A stretch of DNA of 64,000 nt from Paenibacillus silvae (GCF_014639235.1 NZ_BMFU01000008.1:1-64000); one strand, 5' to 3'; positions 33,690 to 42,404 are shown, counted from the stretch's first letter. Program-made: numbers and translations. The notes: generated by a model not told the origin, from the sequence alone.

Positions 33690-35558
33690 ATGGGGAAACG
33701 AAAGACGGTCTGGCTTCTGGTTTTCGCGCTCGCATTCACCTTGTACGGCCTGCATCCTGAACGAGCAGGTGCGGCTAGTGTGACAATTACCAATGGCACC
33801 GATTGGCTTGATACGGCAGGCAATCCCATTCACGCAAACAGCGGTAACATCCTGCAGGTTGGCTCCACGTATTATCTGTATGGCGAACATGCAGTAGGCG
33901 GCAAATTTGACAGCGTCAACGTCTACACCTCAACCGATTTGAAAAACTGGACCTTCAGCAATGCTATTCTGACCAAAGACTCCGCCACCGAATTGGCCTC
34001 CAGCAAGATTGAACGCCCCAAAGTGATCTATAATGCCTCAACCGGGCAATATGTGCTATGGGCACATTATGAGAATGGCACAGACTATAACCTCGGCCGC
34101 GTAGCGGTCGCGACAAGTAGTACACCCAACGGCAAATTCACGTATGAGGGCAGCTTCCGACCGCTCGATTATGAGTCTAGAGACATGACTGTTTTTGTGG
34201 ACACAGACGGCACGGGTTATCTGGTTACAGCCTCCCGTAAAAATGGCGGGGCTAACGATACGATGGCTATTTTCAAAATGAATGCAAGCTATACGGGGAT
34301 ACAGTCATTTGAAGGATGGCTGTTCGAGAATGCCTACCGTGAAGCCCCAGCCGTTGTGAAAAAAGGAAACCGCTACTACCTCTTCACCTCTCAGGCTGCC
34401 GGCTGGTATCCAAATCAGGGTGCATACGCCACGGCCACATCCATGACCGGTCCTTGGACTGCACTCACGCCATATGGCAATCCATCTGCCTTTGGTACGC
34501 AGATTCATGATATCGCCACGATTCAGGGCAGCAGCACAACCTCCTATATTTATATGGCTGATCGCTGGAATCCGATGAATCTCGGTGAGCATAAGCACAT
34601 CTGGCTGCCGCTCACGCTGAATGATGCAAATGGAACAGCTTCGCTGGAATGGTATACAACATGGAATATAGATGCAGCAACAGGCCAGATTACGCTGCCC
34701 GCACTCGTCAATCATGCCCAAGGCAAAGCGGCTTCGGCCAGCTCCACTGCGTCCGGGTCATCGCCTTCGCTCGTCAATGACGGAAATTATCAGACCTCAT
34801 GGGTTGCTTCCTCCAATAGTTGGCCGGCATGGTGGCAGGTCGATTTTGGTGCACCAAAGACGATTACCGAGGTCGACATTTCTTGGTTTATGTATAAAGG
34901 CTCCGAGGGGTATTACAAATACAAGATCGAGATTAGCAATGATGGCGTGAACTACGCTGCGCTGGATCGCACCAACAATCTGACATATGGCTTTACCACG
35001 GATGCTGTGCATTTTACTGCCCGCTATGTACGGATCAATATGGTCAATGCTGTCTTGTGGAACAATCCCGGCAACTGGTACACCCCAACGCTGCATGAAG
35101 TCAAAATGCTGGGTCCATCTAACCCTGAAGCCACAAGCTACAGTCAGTTTGTTTCACACAACGTACCTGATCGTATGATCCGTCACGCCAATTATGTCGC
35201 TCGCATTGATGCCAATGTCTCCCCTGCGCTTGACGCTCAGTTCCGTGTTGTGCCAGGTCTCGCCAGCTCCAGCGGCATTTCATTAGAGTCCATCAACTAT
35301 CCGGGTTATTTCCTGAAACGAAACACCAGCAACAAAATTGTACTCGAGGCCTTCGCCAACACCACGGCTTATAAAGGAGATGCCACGTTCCTCATTAGCC
35401 CTGGCTGGGCCGACAGCAGCAAAGTCTCCCTGCAATCCTTCAGCCAGCCCGGATATTACATCCGGCATTATGATTACGTACTGCAGTTGGATACGGTGAA
35501 TGCCTCCAGCAGCACCACAGTGAAAGGTGATGCTACATTTGCACGCATGAATTTCTAG
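33690..35558 (+). CDS. Secreted GH43-type galactanase/arabinofuranosidase with CBM32 and AbfB domains
   Basis: A 622-residue exported enzyme with the signal peptide ending near 'RAGA|AS'. Residues about 28-335 form a five-bladed GH43-like domain ('DWLDTAGNPIHANSG', 'YGEHAVGG', 'SRDMTVFVDTDGTGY', catalytic Glu in 'YREAPAVVKKGNRYYLF'), closest to the exo-beta-1,3-galactanase-type subfamilies. Residues 345-475 form an F5/8-type C (CBM32-like) domain ('KAASASSTASGSSPSLVNDG', 'WWQVDFGAPKTITEV'). The last 130 residues form an AbfB/CBM42 beta-trefoil, which binds arabinofuranose side chains. It likely acts on arabinogalactan. The ATG at 33690 follows GGAGGTGTACGTA; the upstream in-frame ATG overlaps the cre site. 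Confidence 0.87.
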   Translation: MGKRKTVWLLVFALAFTLYGLHPERAGAASVTITNGTDWLDTAGNPIHANSGNILQVGSTYYLYGEHAVGGKFDSVNVYTSTDLKNWTFSNAILTKDSATELASSKIERPKVIYNASTGQYVLWAHYENGTDYNLGRVAVATSSTPNGKFTYEGSFRPLDYESRDMTVFVDTDGTGYLVTASRKNGGANDTMAIFKMNASYTGIQSFEGWLFENAYREAPAVVKKGNRYYLFTSQAAGWYPNQGAYATATSMTGPWTALTPYGNPSAFGTQIHDIATIQGSSTTSYIYMADRWNPMNLGEHKHIWLPLTLNDANGTASLEWYTTWNIDAATGQITLPALVNHAQGKAASASSTASGSSPSLVNDGNYQTSWVASSNSWPAWWQVDFGAPKTITEVDISWFMYKGSEGYYKYKIEISNDGVNYAALDRTNNLTYGFTTDAVHFTARYVRINMVNAVLWNNPGNWYTPTLHEVKMLGPSNPEATSYSQFVSHNVPDRMIRHANYVARIDANVSPALDAQFRVVPGLASSSGISLESINYPGYFLKRNTSNKIVLEAFANTTAYKGDATFLISPGWADSSKVSLQSFSQPGYYIRHYDYVLQLDTVNASSSTTVKGDATFARMNF

Positions 35559-35608
35559 TGTGAATCTGTTTAAATCTTATCTGCACAGCCTTGATTCAGC
35601 ATCTCCAA

Positions 35609-35646
35609 AGGCTCACCCTGCATCTGATGAGATTCAGGGTGAGCCT
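35609..35646 (+). terminator. Hairpin between convergent GH43 and GNAT genes
   Basis: Perfect 12-bp stem AGGCTCACCCTG (35609-35620) / CAGGGTGAGCCT (35635-35646). T tails are poor on both strands, so it is a weak or bidirectional terminator. Confidence 0.5.
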
Positions 35647-35692
35647 GATTCATGAGAGGGTGAACATCATGGAAATCCTGCACCCCATTCTT

Positions 35693-36256
35693 CTAACTCT
35701 CCACCGCATGATTTGAGAATTGAAAAACGAGCTTTGGCCCATCCTCACAGCCTGTTTCCGCAGTAATCTCTTCATACACCCCACGGGTGTAATTGGATAC
35801 TGTCTTGCGCCAGAAATGCTGACCTACTTTGTTTTTCTCCGCTACATTGGTGAATAGCGCCCATTTGCCCCGAAACCTCTCAAAGATCGCTGCTGCCGCC
35901 TGCTCTGCAAGTCCCAACCCGCGGAACGGCTGTAGCAGGAAAAATTCATGCATGAAATAATCGATGTCCTGCCGGCAATAAGGCGGCGTGGCAACAAAGG
36001 CAAACCCCGCAGGCATACCCGATACCTTGATAAGAAAAGGATAGAGATGTTCCGGGTCTCCCCACCATATGTTTTGCACATCGTATTGATCCTGCAATGT
36101 CCTGTACTCTGAGCCGACTTCAAATATGCCATGCTCGTTCGGCCTGTGTTCTTCTTGTAATCCGTAATGACCGGACAGGTCGTGCAGGTATAACGGGTAC
36201 ATGTTTTTGATGATATAAGCCTGCTTCTGATCCGTTAGTTCAACTTGAATGTTCAC
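35693..36256 (-). CDS. GNAT-family acetyltransferase
   Basis: A 187-residue protein. The C-terminal half shows a GNAT fold: beta strands 'HLYPFLIKVSGMPAGFAFVAT', 'DIDYFMHEFFLLQPFRGLGL' with the acetyl-CoA pyrophosphate loop (Q/R-x-x-G-x-G), helix 'AEQAAAAIFERF', then 'WALFTNVAEKNKVGQHFWRK'. The acceptor is unknown. The first GTG at 36265 lies inside the AAAGGG ribosome site, so the GTG at 36256 (eight-base spacing) is the better start. Confidence 0.8.
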   Translation of the reverse strand: MNIQVELTDQKQAYIIKNMYPLYLHDLSGHYGLQEEHRPNEHGIFEVGSEYRTLQDQYDVQNIWWGDPEHLYPFLIKVSGMPAGFAFVATPPYCRQDIDYFMHEFFLLQPFRGLGLAEQAAAAIFERFRGKWALFTNVAEKNKVGQHFWRKTVSNYTRGVYEEITAETGCEDGPKLVFQFSNHAVES

Positions 36257-36391
36257 TGGATTCACCCTTTCCGCTTAGCTTTGCAGCACCAAGCTGCTCC
36301 GCATTTGCAACACTCGCTCTTGGCTCTATTGTAAAGTGTGCTTCTATAGACGAATATGGAGCATTCTTTTGTTAATCATTTTCTACATGCC

Positions 36392-36424
36392 AAAAAGCCA
36401 CATCCGATCGCTCGAATGTGGCTT
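36392..36424 (-). terminator. Rho-independent terminator after the CD3324-like gene
   Basis: Stem AAGCCACAT (36395-36403) / ATGTGGCTT (36416-36424), followed by a T run on the minus strand. Confidence 0.8.
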
Positions 36425-36444
36425 GAATAGGAATCTTTTGTTCA

Positions 36445-36723
36445 TCAGTTTTCACGGTTTTTCCTGCAGTACACAATCTTTTTGATGCTGTCGATGGATA
36501 AGCAAAACCGCGCTGCCAGCTGGTCAATTGTCTCACCCTGCGTATAACGGTTACACATCTCGCGGTTGCGTTCCTGTATCCACTCGCGGCTGCCGGAACG
36601 TTCTCCCCACTTGATACGTGCTTCCTTGGGCTTGGGAATATAGATCAATCCACCGGGAAACCGGCGCTGAATTTCCTTGATCAAAGCCTCCGGAAGGACG
36701 GCATCGGCATTTGTATATTTCAC
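36445..36723 (-). CDS. CD3324-like small helix-turn-helix protein
   Basis: A 92-residue protein: 'NADAVLPEALIKEIQRRFPG', 'LIYIPKP' and a C-terminal helix-turn-helix ('QGETIDQLAARFCLSIDSIKKI'). This matches the small Mor/CD3324-type family found singly in many Firmicutes, presumed DNA-binding; targets are unknown. It starts at GTG, with AAGGAG nine bases upstream. A single-gene unit with its own terminator. Confidence 0.75.
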   Translation of the reverse strand: MKYTNADAVLPEALIKEIQRRFPGGLIYIPKPKEARIKWGERSGSREWIQERNREMCNRYTQGETIDQLAARFCLSIDSIKKIVYCRKNREN

Positions 36724-36959
36724 ATTGCTCCACTCCTTAAATGATTTCTTTAAGGCAGCAGAGTCGTGCGAGAAACTTCAGACGTTACGTTATTACTCCA
36801 AGTCAATGATGGCGGTAAAATAATTCCGGCTCTATGCAAACAACCGCCGTTGTTCCTCACATGGACTCTGCACAGAGCAAGTGGTTAAACTTGTTATGAA
36901 TCGACTCATGGTAGCCCCCCTTTCAAAATTATATGTTCTAGTTGGAATGTCGATTTCCT

Positions 36960-37868
36960 TTATTCTTGCCCGTACTGTTTTACACTTTGCTCCAGCATGC
37001 TGCGGACCTGCTCCTGCAATTCCGGGGGAGATATCACCTTCACCTCGGGTCCATAGGAAAGCAGTCTGCGTGCTGTAAAAGAAAACTCCGATCGCGGCAC
37101 AAGCCCGCGCCACTCCTGATCAACCACCGCTCTGAACAACACATCCGATGCAGCCATTCTGGCCCCGAATGCTGTGAAGAGCAGCACGACCTCTTCGCCT
37201 GCTCGATCCTCTGTCTGCTTCAGCCATGCCTTCAACGCAGGCACCGAATCATCCGTCTGATCCAGCACGGTAAGCTCACGCATCCGGTCAACACGGTATA
37301 ACAGTACACGATCTTTATTCCGTGCAGGCATGTACCAGTATCCTTGCTCATAATAAATGCCGAAGGGATAGACGTTTACCCTCTTCCATCCACTCTGGGC
37401 GTGATACATAAACGTAATGGCCCTCTTGTCGGAAGCGGCTGTTAATAGCTCTGATGTCAAGGCATTCACATGTTCGCCGGGATGCTGAATAAATGCAATG
37501 TGATCCCGCATGCTTGTGATCCGTTCCTGCACATCGGCAGGAAGTGTGGAGAAATACTGCTCGGCCAGATGCTCACGGACTGAACCGTATGGAAAATCCG
37601 GCACCTGCTCCAAATATTCAAGCATCATAAACAGCCCCAGCGCCTCCTGCTGACTCAGCTGTAAAGGCGGCAAAATGCGGTTGGGCAGCACCCGGTATCC
37701 ACCGTTAGCACCCACCTCGGTGTACAGCGGGAAGCCAAGCGCCTGCAATGCATCCAGATCACGCTGAATGGTGCGTACCGACACCTCGAACCGCTCTGCC
37801 AGTTCACGTGCTGTGAACTTCTGTCTGGAATCCATGAGGCGCATCATTGCAAGCCTGCGTTGATTCAT
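36960..37868 (-). CDS. YafY-type WYL-domain transcriptional regulator
   Basis: A 302-residue regulator. An N-terminal winged helix-turn-helix ('RQKFTARELAERFEVSVRTI', 'RDLDALQALGFPLYTE', 'GGYRVLPN') is followed by a helical linker, a WYL domain ('ITFMYHAQSGWKRVNVYPFG', 'YWYMPARNKDRVLLYRVDRM') and a C-terminal extension. WYL domains bind nucleic acid or small ligands and switch the HTH. These regulators usually act on a neighbour; here the neighbours are the small HTH gene (same strand) and the gene remnant at 38037 (divergent). Confidence 0.85.
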   Translation of the reverse strand: MNQRRLAMMRLMDSRQKFTARELAERFEVSVRTIQRDLDALQALGFPLYTEVGANGGYRVLPNRILPPLQLSQQEALGLFMMLEYLEQVPDFPYGSVREHLAEQYFSTLPADVQERITSMRDHIAFIQHPGEHVNALTSELLTAASDKRAITFMYHAQSGWKRVNVYPFGIYYEQGYWYMPARNKDRVLLYRVDRMRELTVLDQTDDSVPALKAWLKQTEDRAGEEVVLLFTAFGARMAASDVLFRAVVDQEWRGLVPRSEFSFTARRLLSYGPEVKVISPPELQEQVRSMLEQSVKQYGQE

Positions 37869-38036
37869 CCTATCCCCATCCTAACTACGCCAAACTTTGT
37901 CATAGATGGATTGTAACATAGCGAAACGTCCCATTCCATAATTATGTAAAATACAGCATGGCAAAATGACAAGTTTATGCCTTGAGCAAGCAGGCCTCTG
38001 CATCAGACATGTAGAAATATACGGCATCTAACACGT

Positions 38037-38213
38037 ATGGTGGGAGCCGAATACAAAAATGAGTCACATCCTTATTTCGAAGCTATGTTTGAGATTTATA
38101 AAAATCAGGGACTGCCTGTAGGCTGGTCCAGGGGCGAGTCTGCCAGTGAGGGGCAATTTATCATCTATTCCCGCCCTTCAACTGCGGGCACATCCATATC
38201 AACTGCTGGTTGA
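38037..38213 (+). pseudogene. Likely gene remnant or 58-codon ORF
   Basis: An open frame from an ATG without a ribosome site encodes 'EYKNESHPYFEAMFEIYKNQ' followed by 'GLPVGWSRGE' and 'GQFIIYSRP', then a low-complexity end. The composition looks like real protein (amphipathic helix, hydrophobic strand) and the frame is open for about 17 further codons upstream. It may be the C-terminal scrap of a decayed gene divergent from the WYL regulator. I do not recognise the family. Confidence 0.35.
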
Positions 38214-38291
38214 GATTTCACTTGCGCCTCCATACACGAGATGATGACCGCAAGTTATGCTATAGAAAACATTTCGAAGGAGGCTTTCTGA

Positions 38292-39059
38292 ATGAACAAT
38301 CTGGAGCATACAGGTACTAAAATTGCGAAGCTTCGCCGATCCAGCGGCATGACCCAGGAAGAGTTAGGAAGGCATTTATCCATATCTGCACAGGCCGTGT
38401 CCAAGTGGGAGAACGGCGACTCCCTGCCGGATCTACCCTTAATTGTAAAGTTAGCCAATCTCTATGACTGCTCAACCGATTATCTATTAGGGCGAGAGGG
38501 TGGACTCACCTCATTGATCCCTCAAATCCGTGAGGCATTTCATCAGATGGAATTGACAGAACGTATTGGATTTCTTGAAAAAATGATTACCCTGGCCGAG
38601 GGACCTGTATCCACAACGCCAGTTCATTCGGAAGGGCACGCCTCCCTTGTACATATCCACCTTGGCCCGACAGGGCTGGGTCTTTGGGCAAAGGATCGCC
38701 TCGTGTGTATCGCCTCGCCAACCTTTCTTGAGGAAGCGGTTGAAACGTTAAGTACAGAAGCGGAGTTCCCATTCACCCTGCTATCGGATGAGGTACGGCA
38801 TGTTTTGCTCATCCTGCTGCGAAATATAGATGATTTGAAGCCGTATTACGCAGTAGATGAAGAGACATTGCGTACACAGCTTCCGGCATCCGTCGATCTG
38901 GAGCGTGTTCTTACGGAATGCATTGAACTCGGATTCGTCGATCGTGTACGCGGTGGATATCGGCTGAATTTCAGAGCTGATCTTACAGTTCGCCTGCTTG
39001 CCATGATTCATCAGATGATCAACAAGCAGGGGTCCATGAATGTGACGGTAGGCAAGTAG
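38292..39059 (+). CDS. XRE-family regulator
   Basis: A 255-residue protein. The N-terminal XRE helix-turn-helix ('KIAKLRRSSGMTQEELGRHL', 'AVSKWENGDSLPDL', 'LANLYDCSTDYLLGRE') occupies residues 9-70. The C-terminal 185 residues are an unrecognised alpha/beta domain with an HTH-like end ('LERVLTECIELGFVDRVRGG'). There is no TPR region, so this is not a peptide receptor of the type at 15381. GAAGGAGG lies seven bases before the ATG. The attenuator-like leader of the rsgA-type gene follows; no separate terminator is obvious before it. Confidence 0.82.
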   Translation: MNNLEHTGTKIAKLRRSSGMTQEELGRHLSISAQAVSKWENGDSLPDLPLIVKLANLYDCSTDYLLGREGGLTSLIPQIREAFHQMELTERIGFLEKMITLAEGPVSTTPVHSEGHASLVHIHLGPTGLGLWAKDRLVCIASPTFLEEAVETLSTEAEFPFTLLSDEVRHVLLILLRNIDDLKPYYAVDEETLRTQLPASVDLERVLTECIELGFVDRVRGGYRLNFRADLTVRLLAMIHQMINKQGSMNVTVGK

Positions 39060-39088
39060 ATTTCAATAGAAAGCGATTATATTCAGGA

Positions 39089-39117
39089 TTGAATTATTTT
39101 CCATATTGAGTTATGTT
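39089..39117 (+). promoter_or_regulatory. Possible promoter of the leader / rsgA-type operon
   Basis: TTGAAT (39089-39094), a 17-base spacer and TATGTT (39112-39117). The -10 box is imperfect. A small hairpin GCTTA-GCGA-TAAGC (39125-39138) lies at the predicted RNA 5' end. Confidence 0.4.
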
Positions 39118-39168
39118 TTAGATAGCTTAGCGATAAGCGAGTTCCTTACACGAAGGGAGAGGTTTTTA

Positions 39169-39210
39169 ATGGCAGCTACTACTACTATGGTTATGGTGGT
39201 TTGTTCTTAA
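39169..39210 (+). CDS. Candidate leader peptide MAATTTMVMVVCS
   Basis: A 13-codon ORF with an excellent ribosome site (AAGGGAGAGG, the final GAGG six bases before the ATG). It stops about 90 bp before the first of two tandem terminator hairpins and 219 bp before the rsgA-type gene. Runs of Thr (three codons) and Val/Met alternate. A short, well-initiated ORF before a terminator is the hallmark of ribosome-mediated attenuation. The existence of the ORF and its ribosome site are visible; the regulatory role is inferred. Confidence 0.55.
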   Translation: MAATTTMVMVVCS

Positions 39211-39302
39211 AACTGAATAGTCGGCATTTCTGAAAAAGCGGGATAAATCCCGGCTTCTTTGTTATGCCATCCAAAGTAACCTTTCGTGAATATTGCTGTT
39301 TG

Positions 39303-39330
39303 AAGATACGATCAAGGTCGTATCTTTTTT
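39303..39330 (+). terminator. Leader terminator 1 upstream of the rsgA-type gene
   Basis: Perfect 9-bp stem AAGATACGA (39303-39311) / TCGTATCTT (39318-39326) running into six Ts. It lies 99 bp before the downstream start codon, so unless it is bypassed it would stop transcription into the operon. Confidence 0.75.
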
Positions 39331-39338
39331 GCGTCCTG

Positions 39339-39388
39339 ATGCCGCAGAACAGCAGCTTCTTTAGAGGCTGCTTGTTTGCGGCATTTTT
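39339..39388 (+). terminator. Leader terminator 2 upstream of the rsgA-type gene
   Basis: A stem with arms ATGCCGCA (39339-39346) / TGCGGCAT (39377-39384) and inner pairing GCAGC (39352-39356) / GCTGC (39367-39371), followed by TTTTTG. 'TTTTTGCGTCC' follows both hairpins, suggesting a duplicated terminator module. Confidence 0.65.
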
Positions 39389-39428
39389 GCGTCCAAAAAA
39401 CAACTTTAAAGGAGCTAAAACAATACAA

Positions 39429-40502
39429 ATGATTAATTTGAAAGCCTATGGCTATATAGAAACAGAAGCGATTCCTGATGGATGGTTACCCGGCAGAATC
39501 ACAGAGATTCAGCGGGAACGCTTTATGGTCATGACCGGGCAAGGCGAAGTCACCGCGGTACTGAAGGGCTCATTTTATCATCATGCAGCGCTGCGCGCAG
39601 AATTCCCGTGCGTTGGCGATTTTGTACTGCTGCACTACAGCGATGCAGGTGATTCCCTGATCGTTAAGGTGCTTCCCCGTCGTTCCAAGTTCTCGCGTGC
39701 AGATTATGCAGGTCACGCTGCCGGTTATGCCAAAACGATATTGGAGCAGGTTGTCGCATCCAATTTTGATACAGTCTTTATCTTGTCTTCACTAAACGGT
39801 GATCTGAGTGTGAATCGTATGCTTCGATACCTGACACAAGCCAGGCAGAGCGGTGGTACACCCGTCATTATTTTGACCAAAGCAGACCTGATTACAGATG
39901 TTCACCCCATGCTTGCCGAAGTGAAGAGACGTATCTCCGATGTACCTGTTCACGTCATCAGCAGCCACACCGGTATGGGGATGAGCGAGCTTCATCCTTA
40001 TCTGACACCCGGGCAAACGGTTGTTTTCCTTGGGATGTCCGGTGTGGGAAAATCCTCCCTGCTGAACGCTTTAATGGAACAGGACGTTATGAAGGTTCAA
40101 GCTATTCGAGAGCAGGACAGCCGGGGGAGACATACCACAACCCATCGGCAGCTATTCATGCTTCCCTCCGGGGCAATGGTAATGGATACCCCTGGGATGC
40201 GGGAGCTGGGACTCTTTCATGCCGAGGAGGGCATTCGTGCGAGCTTTGCCGATGTTGAAGAGCTGTTTGCACAATGCCGATTCACCGATTGCTGCCATCA
40301 GACCGAGCCGGGATGTGCAGTCCTCGCCGCAATAAATGACGGTTCACTGCCAAGCGAACGTTGGGAGAGTTATGTTTCCCAGCAGCAGGAGAACAGGTTT
40401 GTGCAACATAGAACATGCTACCTCATCGACAAAAGAGCAAAAGACAAAACAAACGCCATGTGGAATAAACAAAAGAAGAAAAACGGGGGCTGGAAAAAAT
40501 GA
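39429..40502 (+). CDS. rsgA: RsgA-family ribosome-dependent GTPase
   Basis: A 357-residue circularly permuted GTPase. An N-terminal OB-fold domain (about 20-105) is followed by G4 'ILTKADLI', G1 'GMSGVGKSSLLNAL' (near residue 201) and G3 'MDTPGMREL', in the permuted G4-G5-G1-G3 order. A C-terminal zinc motif 'CRFTDCCHQTEPGC' lies near residue 282. RsgA checks 30S maturation and releases RbfA. The length resembles the E. coli type rather than the roughly 300-residue Bacillus CpgA, so this may be a second, specialised paralogue. The ATG at 39429 is chosen; the upstream frame would run through both leader terminators. The ribosome site AAAGGAG is rather distant (14 bases). It overlaps the next gene by 4 bp. 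Confidence 0.85.
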   Translation: MINLKAYGYIETEAIPDGWLPGRITEIQRERFMVMTGQGEVTAVLKGSFYHHAALRAEFPCVGDFVLLHYSDAGDSLIVKVLPRRSKFSRADYAGHAAGYAKTILEQVVASNFDTVFILSSLNGDLSVNRMLRYLTQARQSGGTPVIILTKADLITDVHPMLAEVKRRISDVPVHVISSHTGMGMSELHPYLTPGQTVVFLGMSGVGKSSLLNALMEQDVMKVQAIREQDSRGRHTTTHRQLFMLPSGAMVMDTPGMRELGLFHAEEGIRASFADVEELFAQCRFTDCCHQTEPGCAVLAAINDGSLPSERWESYVSQQQENRFVQHRTCYLIDKRAKDKTNAMWNKQKKKNGGWKK

Positions 40503-41515
40503 ATAGAACAATGAACACGTTACATCAAGCGCTGTCTAACTACTTCAAGAAGGAGATTGTCGGAGCTGACACTTCTACCGTCAAACTGCATGGCGGAACT
40601 GTCGGCAATGTCAGTCTCGTAACGGGAACAGCCGAAACGGCTGATGGTCAAAAGCTGCCGTACCGGGTCGTGCTGAAAATTTCTTCTAAATGGGAGCGTT
40701 ACAATGACCCGAACTCCTGGCGCCGCGAATATGATCTCTATCAATCTGAGCTCGAAATCACTTTCACGGACACCCTGCGCTGGCCTACCTGTTACCACGC
40801 TGAGATGAATGCCGAAGAAACGGAATTTCAGCTCTGGCTGGAATATATTGATGGCGTGTCCGGTTTGGAGCTGACCGGGGATATGTATGAGCAGACCGCA
40901 CTGGAGCTGGGACGTTATCAAGGCAAGCTGTATGCGGAACAGCCGGAAGTGCTGCAGCGTCTGGATAATCTTAGCCAAGCTGATCTGATGAAAAATACGT
41001 ATCTGCACTATCGTTCATGGCCTCTCGTCTATGATTACATCCGTTCCGAAGCTTGTGATTTCCCGCCTCATATACGGCAGATGCTTATAGACATTGATGA
41101 GAACTCGGACGCCATCTTCGCCCGGATTGAGCAGTTGCCTCTTGTGCTGAACCATCGGGATTTCTGGGTGACCAATATCTTCTATGCAGACGGGAAAATA
41201 AATCTTATCGACTGGGACACCTCAGGGTGGGGTTATTTCGGAGAAGATCTGGCCAGCCTGATTGCAGATGAAGCCGATATGGATCATATGGTGGAATATT
41301 ACCAGCGCTGTGTGCCTGCATATTACAAAGGCTTTGCAGCTTATGCAGAGGCACCGCCATTGGAAGAGCACTGTGTGTATGAGATGATTCTGATCGTATT
41401 CGGATACAGGATGGTAGAGGGATATCTTCATGCCGATTCTGATGAGGAGAAGGAACAGCAGATCCGCACACTCCAGAAAATCTATGAAATAAAAGGCAGC
41501 CCGCTGCACGGATAA
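40499..41515 (+). CDS. Aminoglycoside/choline phosphotransferase (APH) family kinase
   Basis: A 338-residue protein-kinase-like enzyme. The N-lobe has 'LHGGTVGNVSLVTG' and a Lys-containing strand 'YRVVLKISSKWERYN'. The catalytic loop 'VLNHRDFWVTN' (near residue 217) and metal site 'INLIDWDTSGWGYFGEDL' are the Brenner and DFG-equivalent motifs of the APH fold. Members phosphorylate hydroxyls of aminoglycosides, macrolides, choline or homoserine; the substrate here is open. The ATG overlaps the rsgA stop codon (ATGA), so it is translationally coupled to the GTPase. Pairing with a ribosome factor and a leader-peptide region makes a ribosome-antibiotic response plausible, but this is inference. 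Confidence 0.8.
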   Translation: MNRTMNTLHQALSNYFKKEIVGADTSTVKLHGGTVGNVSLVTGTAETADGQKLPYRVVLKISSKWERYNDPNSWRREYDLYQSELEITFTDTLRWPTCYHAEMNAEETEFQLWLEYIDGVSGLELTGDMYEQTALELGRYQGKLYAEQPEVLQRLDNLSQADLMKNTYLHYRSWPLVYDYIRSEACDFPPHIRQMLIDIDENSDAIFARIEQLPLVLNHRDFWVTNIFYADGKINLIDWDTSGWGYFGEDLASLIADEADMDHMVEYYQRCVPAYYKGFAAYAEAPPLEEHCVYEMILIVFGYRMVEGYLHADSDEEKEQQIRTLQKIYEIKGSPLHG

Positions 41516-41699
41516 GTTTAATCCGCAGGCAGTGAGCCCATCTAAGCCTTAAGCCTGACTAACACTCCAACCCGTCATGACCATGTCATCGGCTTCCATC
41601 CTTAACATGTCTTATCTTGGACGACTTCATATAACTACGACATGTTTTGTCATAGTTAAGGTGTATGCTGTAGCTATCATAAGAAAGGGAGCGATGATC

Positions 41700-42269
41700 A
41701 TGACGGCTTCAAAAACAATTTTATACATTGCTATTAGTCTGGATGGTTATATTGCACGCCTCGATGGCTCCGTAGATTGGCTGTTCGATGTCGAAGGGGA
41801 TGGAGGAGATAACGGCTATGCCGCTTTCTATCAAACGATTGGAAGTGTCGTCATGGGGCGTTCCACATATGAGGAGGTACTGACCTTGTCCGAGGATTTC
41901 CCTTATGCGGATCGTCCGACATACGTGCTCTCCCGCTCGGAGCAGCCCCCTGCGCCACATGTGCAGTTCACAGCCGAGAGCCTGGAAACGCTCATTCCAC
42001 GTCTGAAACAGACCTCGGAGGGAGATGTATGGATTGTCGGTGGGGGCTTGCTTGTTCAGTCGGTAATGGACGCACAGCTGCTGGATGAAATAGAGGTAGC
42101 CGTGATCCCGAAGGTGCTGGGTGAAGGCATCCCGTTATTCCCCAAAGGCACCGTACCTACGCTGCTGAAAATGATAAGCACCCAAACCCTTGGACAGATC
42201 GTATCCATTCGTTACGAGGTACAGCCCGACCAGGCAGCAGGTACACCAGCAGACGAATCTACTCGTTAG
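41700..42269 (+). CDS. DHFR/RibD-C family reductase
   Basis: A 189-residue protein of the dihydrofolate reductase-like (RibD C-terminal) family: 'ILYIAISLDGYIARLDGSVD' at the N-terminus, 'VVMGRSTYEEVL' near residue 51, 'VWIVGGGLLVQSVMDAQLLD' near residue 110, and 'VAVIPKVLGEGIPLFP'. Stand-alone members (YwjB/YyaP type) reduce unknown pterin-like substrates with NADPH. The ATG at 41700 lies 8-9 bases from AAAGGGAG; the long upstream extension in the open frame is not coding. It ends in a terminator. Confidence 0.85.
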   Translation: MTASKTILYIAISLDGYIARLDGSVDWLFDVEGDGGDNGYAAFYQTIGSVVMGRSTYEEVLTLSEDFPYADRPTYVLSRSEQPPAPHVQFTAESLETLIPRLKQTSEGDVWIVGGGLLVQSVMDAQLLDEIEVAVIPKVLGEGIPLFPKGTVPTLLKMISTQTLGQIVSIRYEVQPDQAAGTPADESTR

Positions 42270-42279
42270 AAAAGAAACC

Positions 42280-42312
42280 AAAGACCGCGCGGCAATCTGC
42301 TGTGCGGTCTTT
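42280..42312 (+). terminator. Rho-independent terminator after the DHFR-like gene
   Basis: Stem AAAGACCGC (42280-42288) / GCGGTCTTT (42304-42312). The tail is short on the plus strand. Confidence 0.65.
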
Positions 42313-42404
42313 GTGTACAATGCATCGTCATGAAGCAGGGCTCCACGGGCTGGAAGCTGTGTGGTTGTCGGCTATGCTACTTGCATTCGTGTTTTAGCTT
42401 CGAT

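Noticed and set aside
39303..39388. The two hairpins simply as terminators of the XRE-regulator gene ending at 39059
   Set aside because: Not fully excluded, but they lie 240 bp downstream, after a promoter-like sequence and a well-initiated small ORF, and close to the next operon; the leader interpretation fits better.
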